This document shows, piece by piece, positions 1 to 11,170 of a DNA stretch of 64,000 nucleotides. The notes beneath the pieces are model-generated. The model was not told where the DNA came from. It did not search any database and saw only the letters and a program-made list of their open reading frames with translations. Numbering within the stretch: the stretch's first letter is position 1; each line of letters opens with the position of its first letter. A program made the translations under genes and the position numbers. Location of the stretch: assembly GCA_039105265.1 (NCBI GenBank), contig JAPFFF010000006.1:2232001-2296000 (forward strand), in the 5' to 3' direction. Origin of the DNA: Tritrichomonas musculus. Taxonomy: Eukaryota; Parabasalia; Tritrichomonadida; Tritrichomonadidae.

Positions 1-543
1 ATATCTTTACTCAATTATACCTGAATTTAGATGAATTAAACAATAAAGAGGGCTAAATGAATTTAAAAGATGAAAATTACTTAACATTAAACTTATTAAA
101 ATGAAAAATGACGTTAACAACAATATGATTGTAAAAATAATTTTTTTTTTGTTTTTGAAATTGTTATGAACTGCACAGTATTTTATTTTGGAAATAAGAA
201 TTGTTGAGAAAAAGGAATAATAATAATACATGAATATTCATGAATATATATATCCGATATCTCATCCTATAATTGATATCTCTAATCAAGTAAATAGTAA
301 TAAATAACAATTTTATTTATATGGTTCAAAAGATTACTTTTGATTCATTCCAATTCGTTAAGAACCATAATAAAAAAAAAAAGATTGAAAATTTGAATTC
401 TTCTATCAATTTTATTGAAAGTGAATATCAAAAGGAAGTATAAAAATGAATGTTAAAATAGTCAGATGCTAACAAAAAATAGTCAGATTGATTGAATAAA
501 GAAGTGAAGATTCACTTTTAACTTCCTTTTTATTTCATTGATC
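1..543. other. intergenic, no gene seen
   Basis: AT-rich DNA with homopolymer runs. I see no credible coding region or RNA gene. The last bases (TCATTG at 535-540) form an initiator-like motif just before the ATG of the next gene. Confidence 0.5.
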
Positions 544-1143
544 ATGAAGCACGAATACAAAGAATTTAACTCATGTGCATGCAAATGCGGAAATATATCA
601 TGCAGAAAAATACGAATTCATTCCTTTAATCATTTGGTTACAGAAAATGATCAATTCGTTTTTTCTACATTACATCATAAATCATTTCAAGTTTTAGATA
701 CCAAAACAATAATTGTCGATAAATGCTGTGGTAACTGTTTAAATTTTCATTGTTCTAAATGCTTAGAGCAATTTTCAATCATTAAACTTCAAAAGTTTAA
801 ACAAAAATTCATTTTGGGTTTTAACTCAGATTGTTTAACCTATTTTAAGCCCAAAAATTTAAACAAAATCGTTGTTATACCAGAGTTTCCTATTGCATTA
901 CGTTCTTTTGTTTACTTGGCTGACCAAAATAAAGCAGAAAACACGAAATGCAATGAGAATTCTCTAATATGTTCAAACTTTTCTTCCAAAAGTTTTGAAA
1001 ATGACATTGATGATGAGATATTTTATTTCGATTCAGATGAAGATGTCATGTTCGGAACTTGTCAAACGGATGTGATAATTGGAAAATATAATGAATCGTC
1101 AATTCATCCTTTCCAAAAATCATTCCGATATTTTAATTTGTGA
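544..1143 (+). CDS. cysteine-rich hypothetical protein (199 aa)
   Basis: I do not recognise this protein. It starts at the ATG at 544; the frame is open slightly further upstream but only from a TTG. Two clusters of Cys/His stand out: CACKCGNISC near residue 11 and KCCGNCLNFHCSKC near residue 60. They suggest metal binding, probably zinc (inference). The C-terminal third is acidic and low in cysteine (DIDDEIFYFDSDED). There is no signal peptide or membrane segment, so it is probably intracellular. An initiator-like TCATTG lies a few bases upstream of the ATG, which supports this start. It stands alone, with a decayed surface-protein relic downstream. Confidence 0.6.
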   Translation: MKHEYKEFNSCACKCGNISCRKIRIHSFNHLVTENDQFVFSTLHHKSFQVLDTKTIIVDKCCGNCLNFHCSKCLEQFSIIKLQKFKQKFILGFNSDCLTYFKPKNLNKIVVIPEFPIALRSFVYLADQNKAENTKCNENSLICSNFSSKSFENDIDDEIFYFDSDEDVMFGTCQTDVIIGKYNESSIHPFQKSFRYFNL

Positions 1144-1429
1144 ATTAAGCTTACTTTTAAAAACTGCCAATTGCACAGCTGCATTTAATCATAAGGAATT
1201 AGTGAATTTAATTATGAACTAATTTGAAACTTTTTCTAATAAAAATTTTTTTAATTCAATTTTTTTTTATTATTTGTTCAGAAAATGAAACAAAAAAAAA
1301 ATTAAAAAAATCATAACCAAGAGATAAAAATAAGGAAAATAACTATGATATTGTTTCTGTTTTTTCAAAAAATCAATGAGCAATTGACTTATTAATTATT
1401 TATTTAAAAGTAAGGATTTCATTACTTTG

Positions 1430-1757
1430 ATATTGAAAGTTTTCAAAGAGTGGTGATCTTTTCCAAAACGGATAAATTATCAAGAAGTGATGACTTTGCA
1501 TAGATATCTGATGTATTCACAAAAAAAAAAAAAAAAAAAAAAAAAAAAGAAGCATCAATTAAATTCATTTTCATCATTAAAATCAACTTTTTGAATGGAT
1601 ATTGAAAAAATAAGTACATATAATTGCATGAATTCATGAAGAAGAAGAAAGAAAATTTTCGGGCGTGATTTCAGGAATTGTTGATGGAGTTACCTTTGGC
1701 TGCAATTTTTAATCATTAAAAAATGCAAATTAAATATGATTAATGAAGAAACATAAA
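1430..1757 (+). pseudogene. relic of a Pmp-like surface-protein tail
   Basis: Pieces of this stretch match the C-terminal part of the surface protein at 3828-5504. Around 1440-1530, in more than one frame, one reads FSKSGD, then FSKTDK and LSRSDD, the same hexapeptide repeat. Around 1660-1757 a degraded membrane segment (SGVISGIVDG) is followed by DNA resembling the region just after the transmembrane segment of the intact gene (compare 5370-5410). A run of about 29 A interrupts it at 1520-1548. Stops and frame changes are frequent and no long frame survives. It looks like an old, dead paralogue of a host gene. Confidence 0.55.
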
Positions 1758-1791
1758 TTAGAATCAAAGCTTATTAATTTTTGGTATTTAA

Positions 1792-3076
1792 CTATATTAA
1801 TTGACCATATATTTCAAATGAGTCAAGCATGAAATAATTGTCACAATTCCAGTTTGGTGCAGTGAGGCGCATTCTTATGTAGTTGAATTCTTTGTGTTCA
1901 TCATTTTTAATGGTGAATAAGTGAACAAGATGTGATCCATTCAGAAATGGTGAATCCGTTTCTCCTCCAAGATTCTCCCACCTCGATTTGTCATTTGATC
2001 CTTCAATGACCCACGTTTTCGGATTGTGTGAATTAGTTCCATAATTGCTTGACTTTAATTTGTAGCTCGTTGGAATTATTTTGTGTTCTCTGAAATGAAA
2101 ACAAATCCAGTTGCCTTTCTGGTCGTATGAATGGTACCACTTGCTCTCATCGCCATAAACAATCACATTGGATGGAACTAATGAACTATGAGAAGTCAGT
2201 GATGTCACTTCAACATTCCCTTTTTCTTTAAGAATATGATTGATGATGCCATCAAAGTTGTCATCTTCTCCTGATTTAAAAAATCGTCCTCGTGGTTTCT
2301 CTTCTTCATATCTTACTGACTTGACTTCTTTTATTTCTTCTTTATTTATCACTTCAACTTCCATGTCCAGACGGACGCAAAGTTTATTCCATGTTTCTGT
2401 CGTCTGTGAATTCTTTCATGCTCGCTGATTCACAATTACAAAATAAAACGTGTTCATACAAAATTGAATACTCTGCTTGATTTCGGTACATTTCATTGAT
2501 GAAGCTGACAAGCTGGTCTTCATTCTTTAGACGTAATTTTGAATCTCCTAAAATGCGATAAATAGTATCAATTTTGAGTTTTTGAAATTCGTCAAATGAT
2601 GACGATGAGCAACAAAGTTCGTAGAAATGTGATGCAATGTATTCAATGTCTTCGGTTAAACTTTTTGAATAGAGACTTTCATATCGTTCGTGTTTGCGTG
2701 TTAGTTCAAAAATATTGTCTTTGCTACGTTCAAATTTTTCAGAAATAGTTGATATGTCAATCGATTCATTCCCAAGAATACAAAGTACTTCTTCAAGAAA
2801 TGGAATTTCTGAATCTGAAATTGAAACTTGTTCGAATGTAATAAGATCAAGAATATGTGAAAAATCGCCTGAATTCGTAGTATCGATCTTAAATATGTTC
2901 ATATTTGGATCATTAATTCGATACTAGCATATTTTAGGAGATAAAAGTTCTGAAATAACATGGCTTGTTTGAAATTCTTCATTGTTGACAAGGAAAATAA
3001 AATCTTTGTCATATATTTTGAACGGCAAGTTTAAAACGCAAGTTGTTTTAAGTTGAATGTGATTTGCTTTAGACAT
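1792..3076 (-). pseudogene. BTB/BACK plus F5/8-type C (discoidin) protein, broken
   Basis: Read from the ATG at 3076, the protein begins with a BTB-like segment (FKIYDKDFIFLVNNEEFQTSHV), has a helical BACK-like middle, and ends in a discoidin/F5-8C-like domain (WICFHFREHKI, NPKTWVIEGSND, FEIYGQL). This architecture is a large trichomonad family of unknown function, perhaps substrate adaptors. Two lesions are visible. An in-frame TAG lies at about 2924-2926, and a one-base frameshift near 2375-2385 separates DDRN from the expected TWNKLCVRL. About 400 residues would be normal for the family, so the gene is full length but dead, unless the breaks are sequencing errors. Confidence 0.7.
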
Positions 3077-3809
3077 TTTCAAAATTTTCCATTTTTTATT
3101 TCACATGTCAAACGATTGCTGTTAGAAATGTGATATAAAAAAATTAGCTTTTTTCATTTATATTGTTTTTACATATACAATTCATATATTTAAACTATAA
3201 ATTTTAACAACCAATGTTTTTCGGGTAACAAAATCAATATTTTATCAAGCTATGACATTTCTAGAAAATTAAGAATTATAATTTTATAAAAAAGAATCAA
3301 TGTTTTATCAAATAGATTAGTGATGTTAAAAATCCACAATTCCCTCGGAAAAGTTGAACCTCTTCTGGGCAAGAATGAATAATAAAAATTGATTATTTTA
3401 AAATTTGAGGTTCTTTTGAGAGGCCTCTTCAAAAAGTGAAAAATCTTCAGAAAAAATAATCAAATCAATTGTAACATAATCATAAATCTTTTTATATTTT
3501 TGCATAATTTTTACCGAAACTAAATACGGTTTGGTGGGCATTGAGCTTGGTTGATGCTGATTTGAAACCTTGTTGCTAGCAGTAAGAAATAAATAAAACT
3601 TTTAACTTTTTTTTTAAAATAGAATTCACTTTTTGAATTCAATATTGTAAAAATAATCTTATTTAATGATCATCTTCAGAAAATAAAAAACCAATTTGAG
3701 AGTTTTGAATAGCCCAAATGAATTTTTCTAAAGAGGGTTCGAAAGCTTTTTTTTAAACCAAATTGAATTGAATGGTTCAAAAAATTTTGAAAATCTATAG
3801 AAAGACATA
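3077..3809. other. intergenic with a short palindrome
   Basis: AT-rich with no credible gene. A near-perfect hairpin at 3413-3435 (CTTTTGAGAGG / CCTCTTCAAAAAG) belongs to the recurring CTTTTTGA hairpin family seen elsewhere in the window. Confidence 0.45.
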
Positions 3810-3820
3810 TCATTTCATTA
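3810..3820 (+). promoter_or_regulatory. initiator-like motif (TCATTTCATTA)
   Basis: Two overlapping TCAYTW matches lie 8-18 bases before the ATG of the surface-protein gene. This is the usual position and sequence of the trichomonad Inr core promoter (established for Trichomonas vaginalis). Confidence 0.55.
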
Positions 3821-3827
3821 AAATAAA

Positions 3828-5504
3828 ATGATGAACATTACACTGTTATCATTAAGTATTTCATCTTTTGCATCACTGTCACCTTTCATTGCTTATCATA
3901 ATCTTTGTCAAGGCAAATTCTCAGCCAAAATATTTGATTCTCATTTTACAAGATCTTTCACAAGCGTTTTATATTCCAATATCATTCATCATCAAACATT
4001 TCTCAAGAATGTTGAATTCAAAGACATGCTAAATGGCGCGATTTCATTTGTTAAAGCAGAAGAAGATGAAATCAAAAATAAATTAACAATAATCAAAAAT
4101 AAAAATATAACAAGCACAAATCATTATGACAGTATTGAAAAATATGGAGATTTAACAATTGCAAGTTGCACATTTCAAAATTGCCAGTCCGAATTTGGTG
4201 GAGGAATATTTGTTGAACAAAATTGCAGTGTTATATTGCATGAATTGATATTTGACGGATGTTTTGCACAAGATGGAGCAGGAGGATACATTTGCCAAAG
4301 AAGAAAAGAACGTGTTGGCATCAACAATGAAATTGAAGATGATTATTTAAGACAAGTTGATGTTCAATATTGTTGCTTCCAAAATTGTAAAGTTGTCAAT
4401 AATGATGATAAAAGGACAGGATTTGGCTCAGCTTTGATAATTGCAAGTGAAAAAGTTGTTCTTTTTTATGCTTCAACAGTAAATTGTCCAGGAAAAGGTG
4501 ATGGTATTAGTAAATCTCGAGGTGCACAGTTTGATATTCAATCCAAAAATGTTTCTTCTCAATATGTGAACGCCACAGGCGGATACTCGAAATATTGTGG
4601 ATCAATTGAATACAGGAAATCGAGCGAAGGCTTCTTTAGATTTCAAACAATCATGACGATGGATTGTATGTTTGTTATTGCATTTTCCAAATTTGAGAAA
4701 GACACAATTGATATATCTTTTTGTAATTTACTCAATAACACGATTCATCTTTATGATTCAGATGCTGGTTCTCATCCTGCATTAATTCATGTTCGCCAAC
4801 AAAATATTACAATCAACAACTTTGCTTTCATTAACAATGATTTTGGCGATACGGGTAGAATTGCTTCAAAGGAAAGTCAGACCACACCAGATAGTTATAA
4901 AAGCCAGAAAATTATTTTAAATAATTGTTATGCAGATTCTTATGTTGCTAAAGATACCGAAGCCTTTGAAACAAATAATTGCGATCTGAATTACGCTGAA
5001 ATTACATTGAATACGATCTCACAATTAAATCTTGGAGAATGTAAAGGAAATATTCCACCACCAGAAATAGTTATTACTTCAATCTTCTCTCCTTCATTTG
5101 AATTTTCAAAAAGTGATGAATTTTCAAACTCAAAAAAGTTCACAAAAAGTGATAAATTTACGAGTTCTGATGCATTTACTAAAAGTCATGCATTTACTCC
5201 ATCTGGCCACTTCTCAAGAAGTAATGATTTTTCAGCTAGCGAAGAAATTCCACTTGTAATTCCTAAAGAAATCAATGAAGAAAAGAAAATAAGCACAGGT
5301 GCAATTGCTGGAATTGTTGCAGGTGTTGTTGCTGCTGTAGCAGTTTTAGCGGTGGTTGCAGTTTTTCTGATCAGAAAACACAAATTAAACATGATTGATA
5401 AAGAAGACATTGAAACAATTAACTCAGATCAAGCAACAACAAATACAGATAATCCTATTTATAATCAAAATGCTGCTGATGATCCATTTAAAGAAGATTT
5501 TTAG
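3828..5504 (+). CDS. Pmp-like type I surface protein with hexapeptide stalk (558 aa)
   Basis: The N-terminus is hydrophobic (MMNITLLSLSISSFASLSPF), a probable signal peptide. The ectodomain is rich in Asn, Cys and short Gly-rich motifs (SEFGGGIFVEQN, QDGAGGYICQ), resembling polymorphic-membrane-protein/parallel beta-helix adhesins, a large trichomonad surface family. Residues about 419-472 are nine uninterrupted hexapeptides of form F-[ST]-x-S-x-x, probably a stalk. A single transmembrane helix follows (about 490-515, GAIAGIVAGVVAAVAVLAVV). The short cytosolic tail carries NPIY, an NPxY-type endocytosis signal, and ends in DPFKEDF. An Inr-like motif sits just upstream. A role in host-cell or mucus contact is inference. 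A dead paralogue lies at 1430-1757. Confidence 0.75.
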   Translation: MMNITLLSLSISSFASLSPFIAYHNLCQGKFSAKIFDSHFTRSFTSVLYSNIIHHQTFLKNVEFKDMLNGAISFVKAEEDEIKNKLTIIKNKNITSTNHYDSIEKYGDLTIASCTFQNCQSEFGGGIFVEQNCSVILHELIFDGCFAQDGAGGYICQRRKERVGINNEIEDDYLRQVDVQYCCFQNCKVVNNDDKRTGFGSALIIASEKVVLFYASTVNCPGKGDGISKSRGAQFDIQSKNVSSQYVNATGGYSKYCGSIEYRKSSEGFFRFQTIMTMDCMFVIAFSKFEKDTIDISFCNLLNNTIHLYDSDAGSHPALIHVRQQNITINNFAFINNDFGDTGRIASKESQTTPDSYKSQKIILNNCYADSYVAKDTEAFETNNCDLNYAEITLNTISQLNLGECKGNIPPPEIVITSIFSPSFEFSKSDEFSNSKKFTKSDKFTSSDAFTKSHAFTPSGHFSRSNDFSASEEIPLVIPKEINEEKKISTGAIAGIVAGVVAAVAVLAVVAVFLIRKHKLNMIDKEDIETINSDQATTNTDNPIYNQNAADDPFKEDF

Positions 5505-5911
5505 AAACTTTATATTTTAATTGTTTCAATTTGTTTTCATATAATGCAGAGGTGATAAAAAAACTAAAATGTATTATTTCATTAATAAATAATCTCATAA
5601 GTTTAATATGTTTTATGCTTTTTCGTTCTATTAATATGGATTATAAAAGTACTGCTGATCAAAAGGTTAAAGTTAAAGGTGAAAAAGGTAAAAAATGATC
5701 GTTACCACTTATTTATCTTTATCTTTCTTTAAGATTATTTTGTCACTAACATGATGTCATACAAGTATAAAAAATTTTATTTTATAAATAACATAATATT
5801 TTCTTCTAACAATATAAAAACACAAAAAAACTTTTCCGCCATAACAATTTCAATGCATTCAATAATAAACTTTTTGATAATGGTCAAATAAAATATTGAA
5901 TCAGTAAAATT
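5505..5911. other. intergenic between convergent genes
   Basis: AT-rich region between the 3' ends of two convergent genes. No gene or repeat was recognised. Confidence 0.5.
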
Positions 5912-7108
5912 CTATTTCATTTCTGTTCCATCAAATAAAGCATCACCACCAGCACCTCCTACATCAGGAATCCCATCAAGCATTCCATCAATTGTTACTA
6001 TTCCAGATACCAGTTCATCTTGGTTTATCGTTGATATTCTTGGATTATCAAAATTATAATTTTTAAGTGCAAAAAATGGTTGTTCTTGAGCACTTCCTTC
6101 ACCAGCTTGAAATATTGATTGAAAAAGAGCATAGCAACCGACAAAGCTAGTCTCAATGGAATCGCATATAAATGAATCTTTGAAATCTTCGTTGATTGCA
6201 CGTAAAAGTTTCATAAAGTAAGCAATTGTCATTGTAATAGATCCACTAATTACATGAACTAGAAGTGCGTTTCGACCGTTTATATTTCGTGCTTTAATCA
6301 GGAAAAAAGTTGCAGCAATTGGAAGAATAAAGCCACCAATAACGCCAGAAGCTGTAAGTAAAAAAGGGAAGTAATATCGAGAAGCCTTTTCTGAAAAAGT
6401 AGCAATTAAAAGTATAGCTGTAGGAATAGCAGAAAATGATCTGTAAAATTGTGATTTATGTCGGATGAGAGGCCCATATTCAGCAAATATTTCGGTCGTA
6501 CAACGCCACCATCCAATTGAAGAGATAATCGTATGAATAAATGAGATAGAGCGTGGGAAAAAAGTAATGAGGTATTTTATTGGATCAAGAATTAATAGTA
6601 TTGATGTTTGTGTTATTAAAGTTGATCGCATGACTGAGTTATTTTTTCCGTTTTTAAATAAAAAGTATAATGAAAGGCCAATTATAGAGAGGAAGGTAAA
6701 ATGAATAAATACAGAAATATGTGTTTTGATTGGATGATGACAGCGAAGCCATAAGCCAACACTTGGTACGTATGGATGAACTTGAATTGTGATTGTATCA
6801 CATAGAGTGAAAACACTCAAAAAATATTCAGTTGATAAAGAAAATTTTTTTTCCGTAATTTCTTCATCGTCGCCGCATTTTATAGTAAGAAAAGGTGTAA
6901 ATGACGAAAGTGGAAAAGATTCGATTGAAACCGGAAGATTGTTTAAAGATAAATTTGATATTGTTAATTCGTATCCTTTTGATGTTGCAGCAAAAGGAAT
7001 TGACTCAGCCATTGAACCTAAAAAAAAGCTACAAACATTGAAAAAGAGTAAAAAAATAAGGAATGATGTGCAAAGTATAATTAATGAATCAAGCTTCCAT
7101 TGGGACAT
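5912..7108 (-). CDS. multi-pass membrane protein, possibly Wntless/TMEM181-like (398 aa)
   Basis: The start is taken at the ATG giving MSQWKLDS; the frame extends upstream only through a GTG. A signal-anchor helix (LIILCTSFLIFLLFF) is followed by about 110 mostly hydrophilic residues with a beta-sandwich look. Six or seven hydrophobic helices then run from ISVFIHFTFLSIIGLSLYF onward. The C-terminal tail is Gly/Asp-rich (DGIPDVGGAGGDALFDG) and probably cytosolic. A lumenal domain followed by a seven-helix bundle resembles the Wntless/TMEM181/GPR107-type GOST proteins of the secretory pathway, but I see no diagnostic motif. It is convergent with the surface-protein gene. Confidence 0.6.
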   Translation of the reverse strand: MSQWKLDSLIILCTSFLIFLLFFNVCSFFLGSMAESIPFAATSKGYELTISNLSLNNLPVSIESFPLSSFTPFLTIKCGDDEEITEKKFSLSTEYFLSVFTLCDTITIQVHPYVPSVGLWLRCHHPIKTHISVFIHFTFLSIIGLSLYFLFKNGKNNSVMRSTLITQTSILLILDPIKYLITFFPRSISFIHTIISSIGWWRCTTEIFAEYGPLIRHKSQFYRSFSAIPTAILLIATFSEKASRYYFPFLLTASGVIGGFILPIAATFFLIKARNINGRNALLVHVISGSITMTIAYFMKLLRAINEDFKDSFICDSIETSFVGCYALFQSIFQAGEGSAQEQPFFALKNYNFDNPRISTINQDELVSGIVTIDGMLDGIPDVGGAGGDALFDGTEMK

Positions 7109-7410
7109 ATAAAATAAAACGGTTAAGGTAAATTTTTGTGAAATCAAGGTTATTTTTTTCACCTTCACATTTAAATGTTAAAGTTGATTCCAATTCTCAT
7201 TTTAAAGGTAACATTGTTCAAAAAAAGTAACAAAACTTTGAACATATGACAATTTACATATCGATTTGCATAGCTAAATTGTTATGAATTTCGAAATATG
7301 CTTATTTAAATATTTTATGGTGTAAAACGGCAATCATTCAATTTTTTTTTCTCATTTGAAAGATTGATGATCATCCACCATTCCAAGAAATAGTAGATGA
7401 TCATCATTCA
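7109..7410. other. divergent intergenic region
   Basis: The 5' regions of two divergent genes share this AT-rich stretch. A TCATTC just before the ATG at 7411 is Inr-like. Nothing else was recognised. Confidence 0.45.
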
Positions 7411-10400
7411 ATGGACAAGCTATGCAATATGGATATCAAACGACTTTATTCAAATTTCCAATTTTCATTTACTTGCATTACTATTATTAAAGAAGATAAG
7501 AATGCTTCAAATCCTATTGAAGAATTTCTATTGAATTATTTAGAAGGTTCCCAATTTATTGTCTATGATTTTTATTTCAACAGTGAAACTCCTGAAAATA
7601 TAGATTCATCATTAAATAATTTAAATTGCATAATTTGCATTGAAAAAAATTGTTTACTTATTGAAAAAGTCAGCTTATCAATAGTTAATAGTGTTATCGC
7701 AACCTTAAAAGCCAGAAACGCGACAGATATCAATACAAAAAAACGTTTCAAAAATATTTCGAAAACGAAGGAAGAAATCGAAGCGAATAAAGAGATTGAT
7801 TCTTTTTGTTATCATTTCCGAACCGCAATATCTAGTAACAAATTCATACAGACGACAATCAGACCTGTTGTTGGCTATATAATTCGGAGATTTTATTGTC
7901 CATCAACACATTTTAAAGACGCATCTTTCTTTGTTTTTGACAAAGTTCGAGAAATAAAAACATATGAAGAAAAGATGCAAATGGCTGATATAATGTGCTA
8001 TGCTGATTCTTTTGAAAAAGATGAGCTTATATGTCAATTAATGGAATCAATTTTAAATAACCAAAAGAATGAAAAAATTTTTTTATAAAGTTTTTAATTT
8101 GAATGAATTCATTGAATTGAAAATAATTGCAACAAATAGCAGAGCCACTTTTTCACTTGTTATTCATCTAGAAACATTTTACATATTCTTGATGAAAAGA
8201 GCAAATTATCCAGAAGATATTTCATATGATTTTAAAAATGAAATTCATTTCTGTTCACATTATAAACATCGATGTTTCACGCCTTTTTATGGATTCAGTA
8301 AAGAAAGAGGAAAAATTATCGGATTTTTGTATGAATTCATGCGCAATGATTCACTTGCTTCCTTAAGTGAAAGTCAAATGATTAATGTTTTTATGTTAGC
8401 CACAATAAGTCGAATATTTCAAGGAATAAATTATTTGCATTCTAATTCATTAATACATCGAGATATTAAACCGTCAAACATTCTTTTAAATCATGATTTT
8501 GTTCCTTTTATCTCTGATTTCGAAACAATTCGTCATCATATTGATGATGATGAAACAATCACACAAGATATTAGATCTGCTTTCTATTCAACTCCAGAAC
8601 AATTCAAAGGATTAAATATTTCTTATCCAACTGATATTTATTTATTTGGCTTGTTAATTTATTTCATTTTTGAAAACGATCATTTGTTCTCTCAATTAAA
8701 TTCTCCTTTTTCTTTAAATAAAGAAAGTTACAAAGTACTTCCATTGACAAAAGGATCAATTGATATGCGAAATATTTATTTGTCTTGCGTGAAATATGAT
8801 CCTGATGAAAGGCCAAACAATTCAGCAAATAAAAATAACATTAATCAAAGAATTAGCGAATTTTTCTTATTTTGAAGAATTCCTTGTTCAAAAGACACGA
8901 AACATCAAACAAATAGAAATACTTCAATTTTTATATGAGAATGTTTATATTAATCCAAACAGTTTTGAACATGTTAAAAAATACTTCAAATTGTTTGGAA
9001 TATTTAAATTACTCTTGTTTTATTTGAATGAAGATTATTCTTGTTTTCTTTTACTTTTGGGCAATGTTTATTATAACGGAGAAATTGCTGAACGGGATTA
9101 CATAAAAGCTAGAAAATATTACGAATCATCAGCTCGAATGAATAACTATGGAGCAATTGCTAATTTGCGATATATGTTTGAAAAAGGATTTGGAATTGAT
9201 TCAGATTTTTTAAATTCAGATGAATATAATGAAATGCTAGCTAAAAAGAATGGCAAAAATAATTTTTTTTAACTATTTAAAAACTTATTTTGATATTACT
9301 ATACATCCTGATTTAAAGCCTGATACAGCGGATATAAATAACATTGTAAACACAGGCGATCTTTATTATTATGGTTATGGCGTTCAACAGAATTTTGAGT
9401 TAGCAAAAATCAGTTATGAATTTGCTTCGAGAATGAATAATACACGAGCCATGAATAATTTAGGTAATTTTTATAGAGATGGATATTGTGAACCTGTTGA
9501 TTACTCGAAATCCAGAGTATTTTGTGAAGAAGCTGCTTCTAAAAATAATTCAGATGCTCTTGTCAATTTGGGAATTTTTTATGAGAATGGATTTGGCGTT
9601 GATAAAGATTATTCGAAAGCTATAAATTATTATGAAGTAGCTGCTTCTTTGCAGAATTCAGATGCTTTGTTAAATTTAGGAAAATTGTATGAAAATGGTC
9701 TCGGTGTTGAAAAGGATTATTTCAAAGCTAAAAATTATTACGAATTGGCAGCTTCTCTTAACAATTTAGATGCTTCTTTAAAACTAGGAAACTTTTATCA
9801 TCATGGATTAATTGAAAAACCGAATTATATAAAAGCCCAATATTTTTACGAATTAGCTATTAAACATAATAATCCAGATGCTTATTTTCTTTTAGCTGAT
9901 TTATATTCATCTGGTGAATTCTTTGAAATTGACATATCCAAAGCAATTGAATAATTTGAAAAATGTCGAGAAACTGAAAATATAATTGTTCCATTTTTTA
10001 TAGAAAAAGAACATTCATTTTCTTATAAATATAGATTTAATCATTATCGTTACATATCTTGTAATGATCTTGGTTTAATTTATTGGACGGTTAAAAATGA
10101 TTTCATTAAAGCAACGCAATATATTAAAGAAGCAGGAATCAACGAATATCCGTATGGTCAAAATAACTTTGGTTTAATTAATCAACTTAAGTTAAATAAT
10201 ATTATGGAAGCTGAATATATGTTTAAAAAAGCAGCTAAAAAGAAATTCGCTTTGGCCGATTATAACCTTGGTTATCTTTATGAATCAAGAGGTTTCATTG
10301 AGGAATCAATTCAGCATTATATTCAAGCTTCCCAAAATGAAGATGAAAAATTGGTTTTCCATGATTTAGTTCATCAAGATAAAAGACTCGAAATATCAAA

Positions 10401-11170
10401 AAAATTTGTTGTTTGCTTGGCAAATTTAAAAATTTTTGTTTATTATTTCTCTCATGGAAATTCAATCGAATCTGAAAAATATTTTGACAAATCATTTCAA
10501 AAACTCATTCTAAACACAGAAGATTTAAAATACCAATTCAAATTCACATTTAATTCTAAAAATCCTTTTTCTTACTTGAAAGATTTCATTCTCAATTATC
10601 CTCCATTTTATTTAAATTTCAATGAAAAATCTGTGCCAATTGAAAAACAAAATGACAAAATCTCTTGAATGGTCACTTTTTGAGGGATAAAAACTCAAAA
10701 AGTGAAAGCAATTCAGAGATTTACAAATTTCACTCCGCACTTTTTGAGAGCGAAGCTCTCAAAAAGTGCTACGTGAAATTTTTAAAATTAATCTTAGATT
10801 TCAAAAAATTGAAAAAGTTAAGTAATTCTTTAATTCAGGTGTCAAATATTCTTATGATTTAGATGAAAGTAATGATTGCTATGAAGTTGAATGTGGAAAC
10901 GAAGAATCAATGATTTTTGAGGATCCAAAAAAGTTATTTAGATTAATTGATGCAAACAGCAAATATAAAAATGATCTACTTAAAGAAATAAAAGAGACCA
11001 TTCGTATAATGGAATCAATTTTGTACAGGCCGCCATTTTTGATTTTATTTGGAAGAATCAAGTTAAAGTCAAAGTTGGTGAAAACAGAGTCTCAAACAAC
11101 TGATATCAATTCTTTATTTTACGAAGGAATTGGATCGGACATTATAAATTCAATGAAATCCTTGAAATAA
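7411..11170 (+). pseudogene. protein kinase plus Sel1-like repeats, broken in several places
   Basis: In order: an N-terminal helical region of about 225 residues; a kinase-like domain (from about 8069) with HRDIKPSN catalytic loop but DFE in place of DFG and no clear Gly-rich loop; then many Sel1-like repeats (ALVNLGIFYENGFGVDKDYSKAINYYE and relatives) from about 9040 to 10400; and a C-terminal tail (ILYRPPFLILFGRIKL). This is the large trichomonad kinase/Sel1 family, and DFE suggests a pseudokinase even if intact. Frame changes occur near 8070-8088, 8860 and 9260, and an in-frame TAA lies at 9952-9954. A hairpin insert at 10673-10781 separates the tail. Two frame changes fall at long A/T runs, so sequencing error is possible. 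Confidence 0.7.
10673..10781. repeat. double hairpin with CTTTTTGAG core
   Basis: First hairpin: TCACTTTTTGAG (10673-10684) pairs with CTCAAAAAGTGA (10694-10705). Second hairpin: GCACTTTTTGAGAGC (10737-10751) pairs with its complement at 10755-10769 around a GAA loop. That hairpin is itself enclosed by AAATTTCAC / GTGAAATTT (10725-10733, 10773-10781). It lies inside the 3' part of the kinase/Sel1 pseudogene and looks inserted. Confidence 0.65.
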
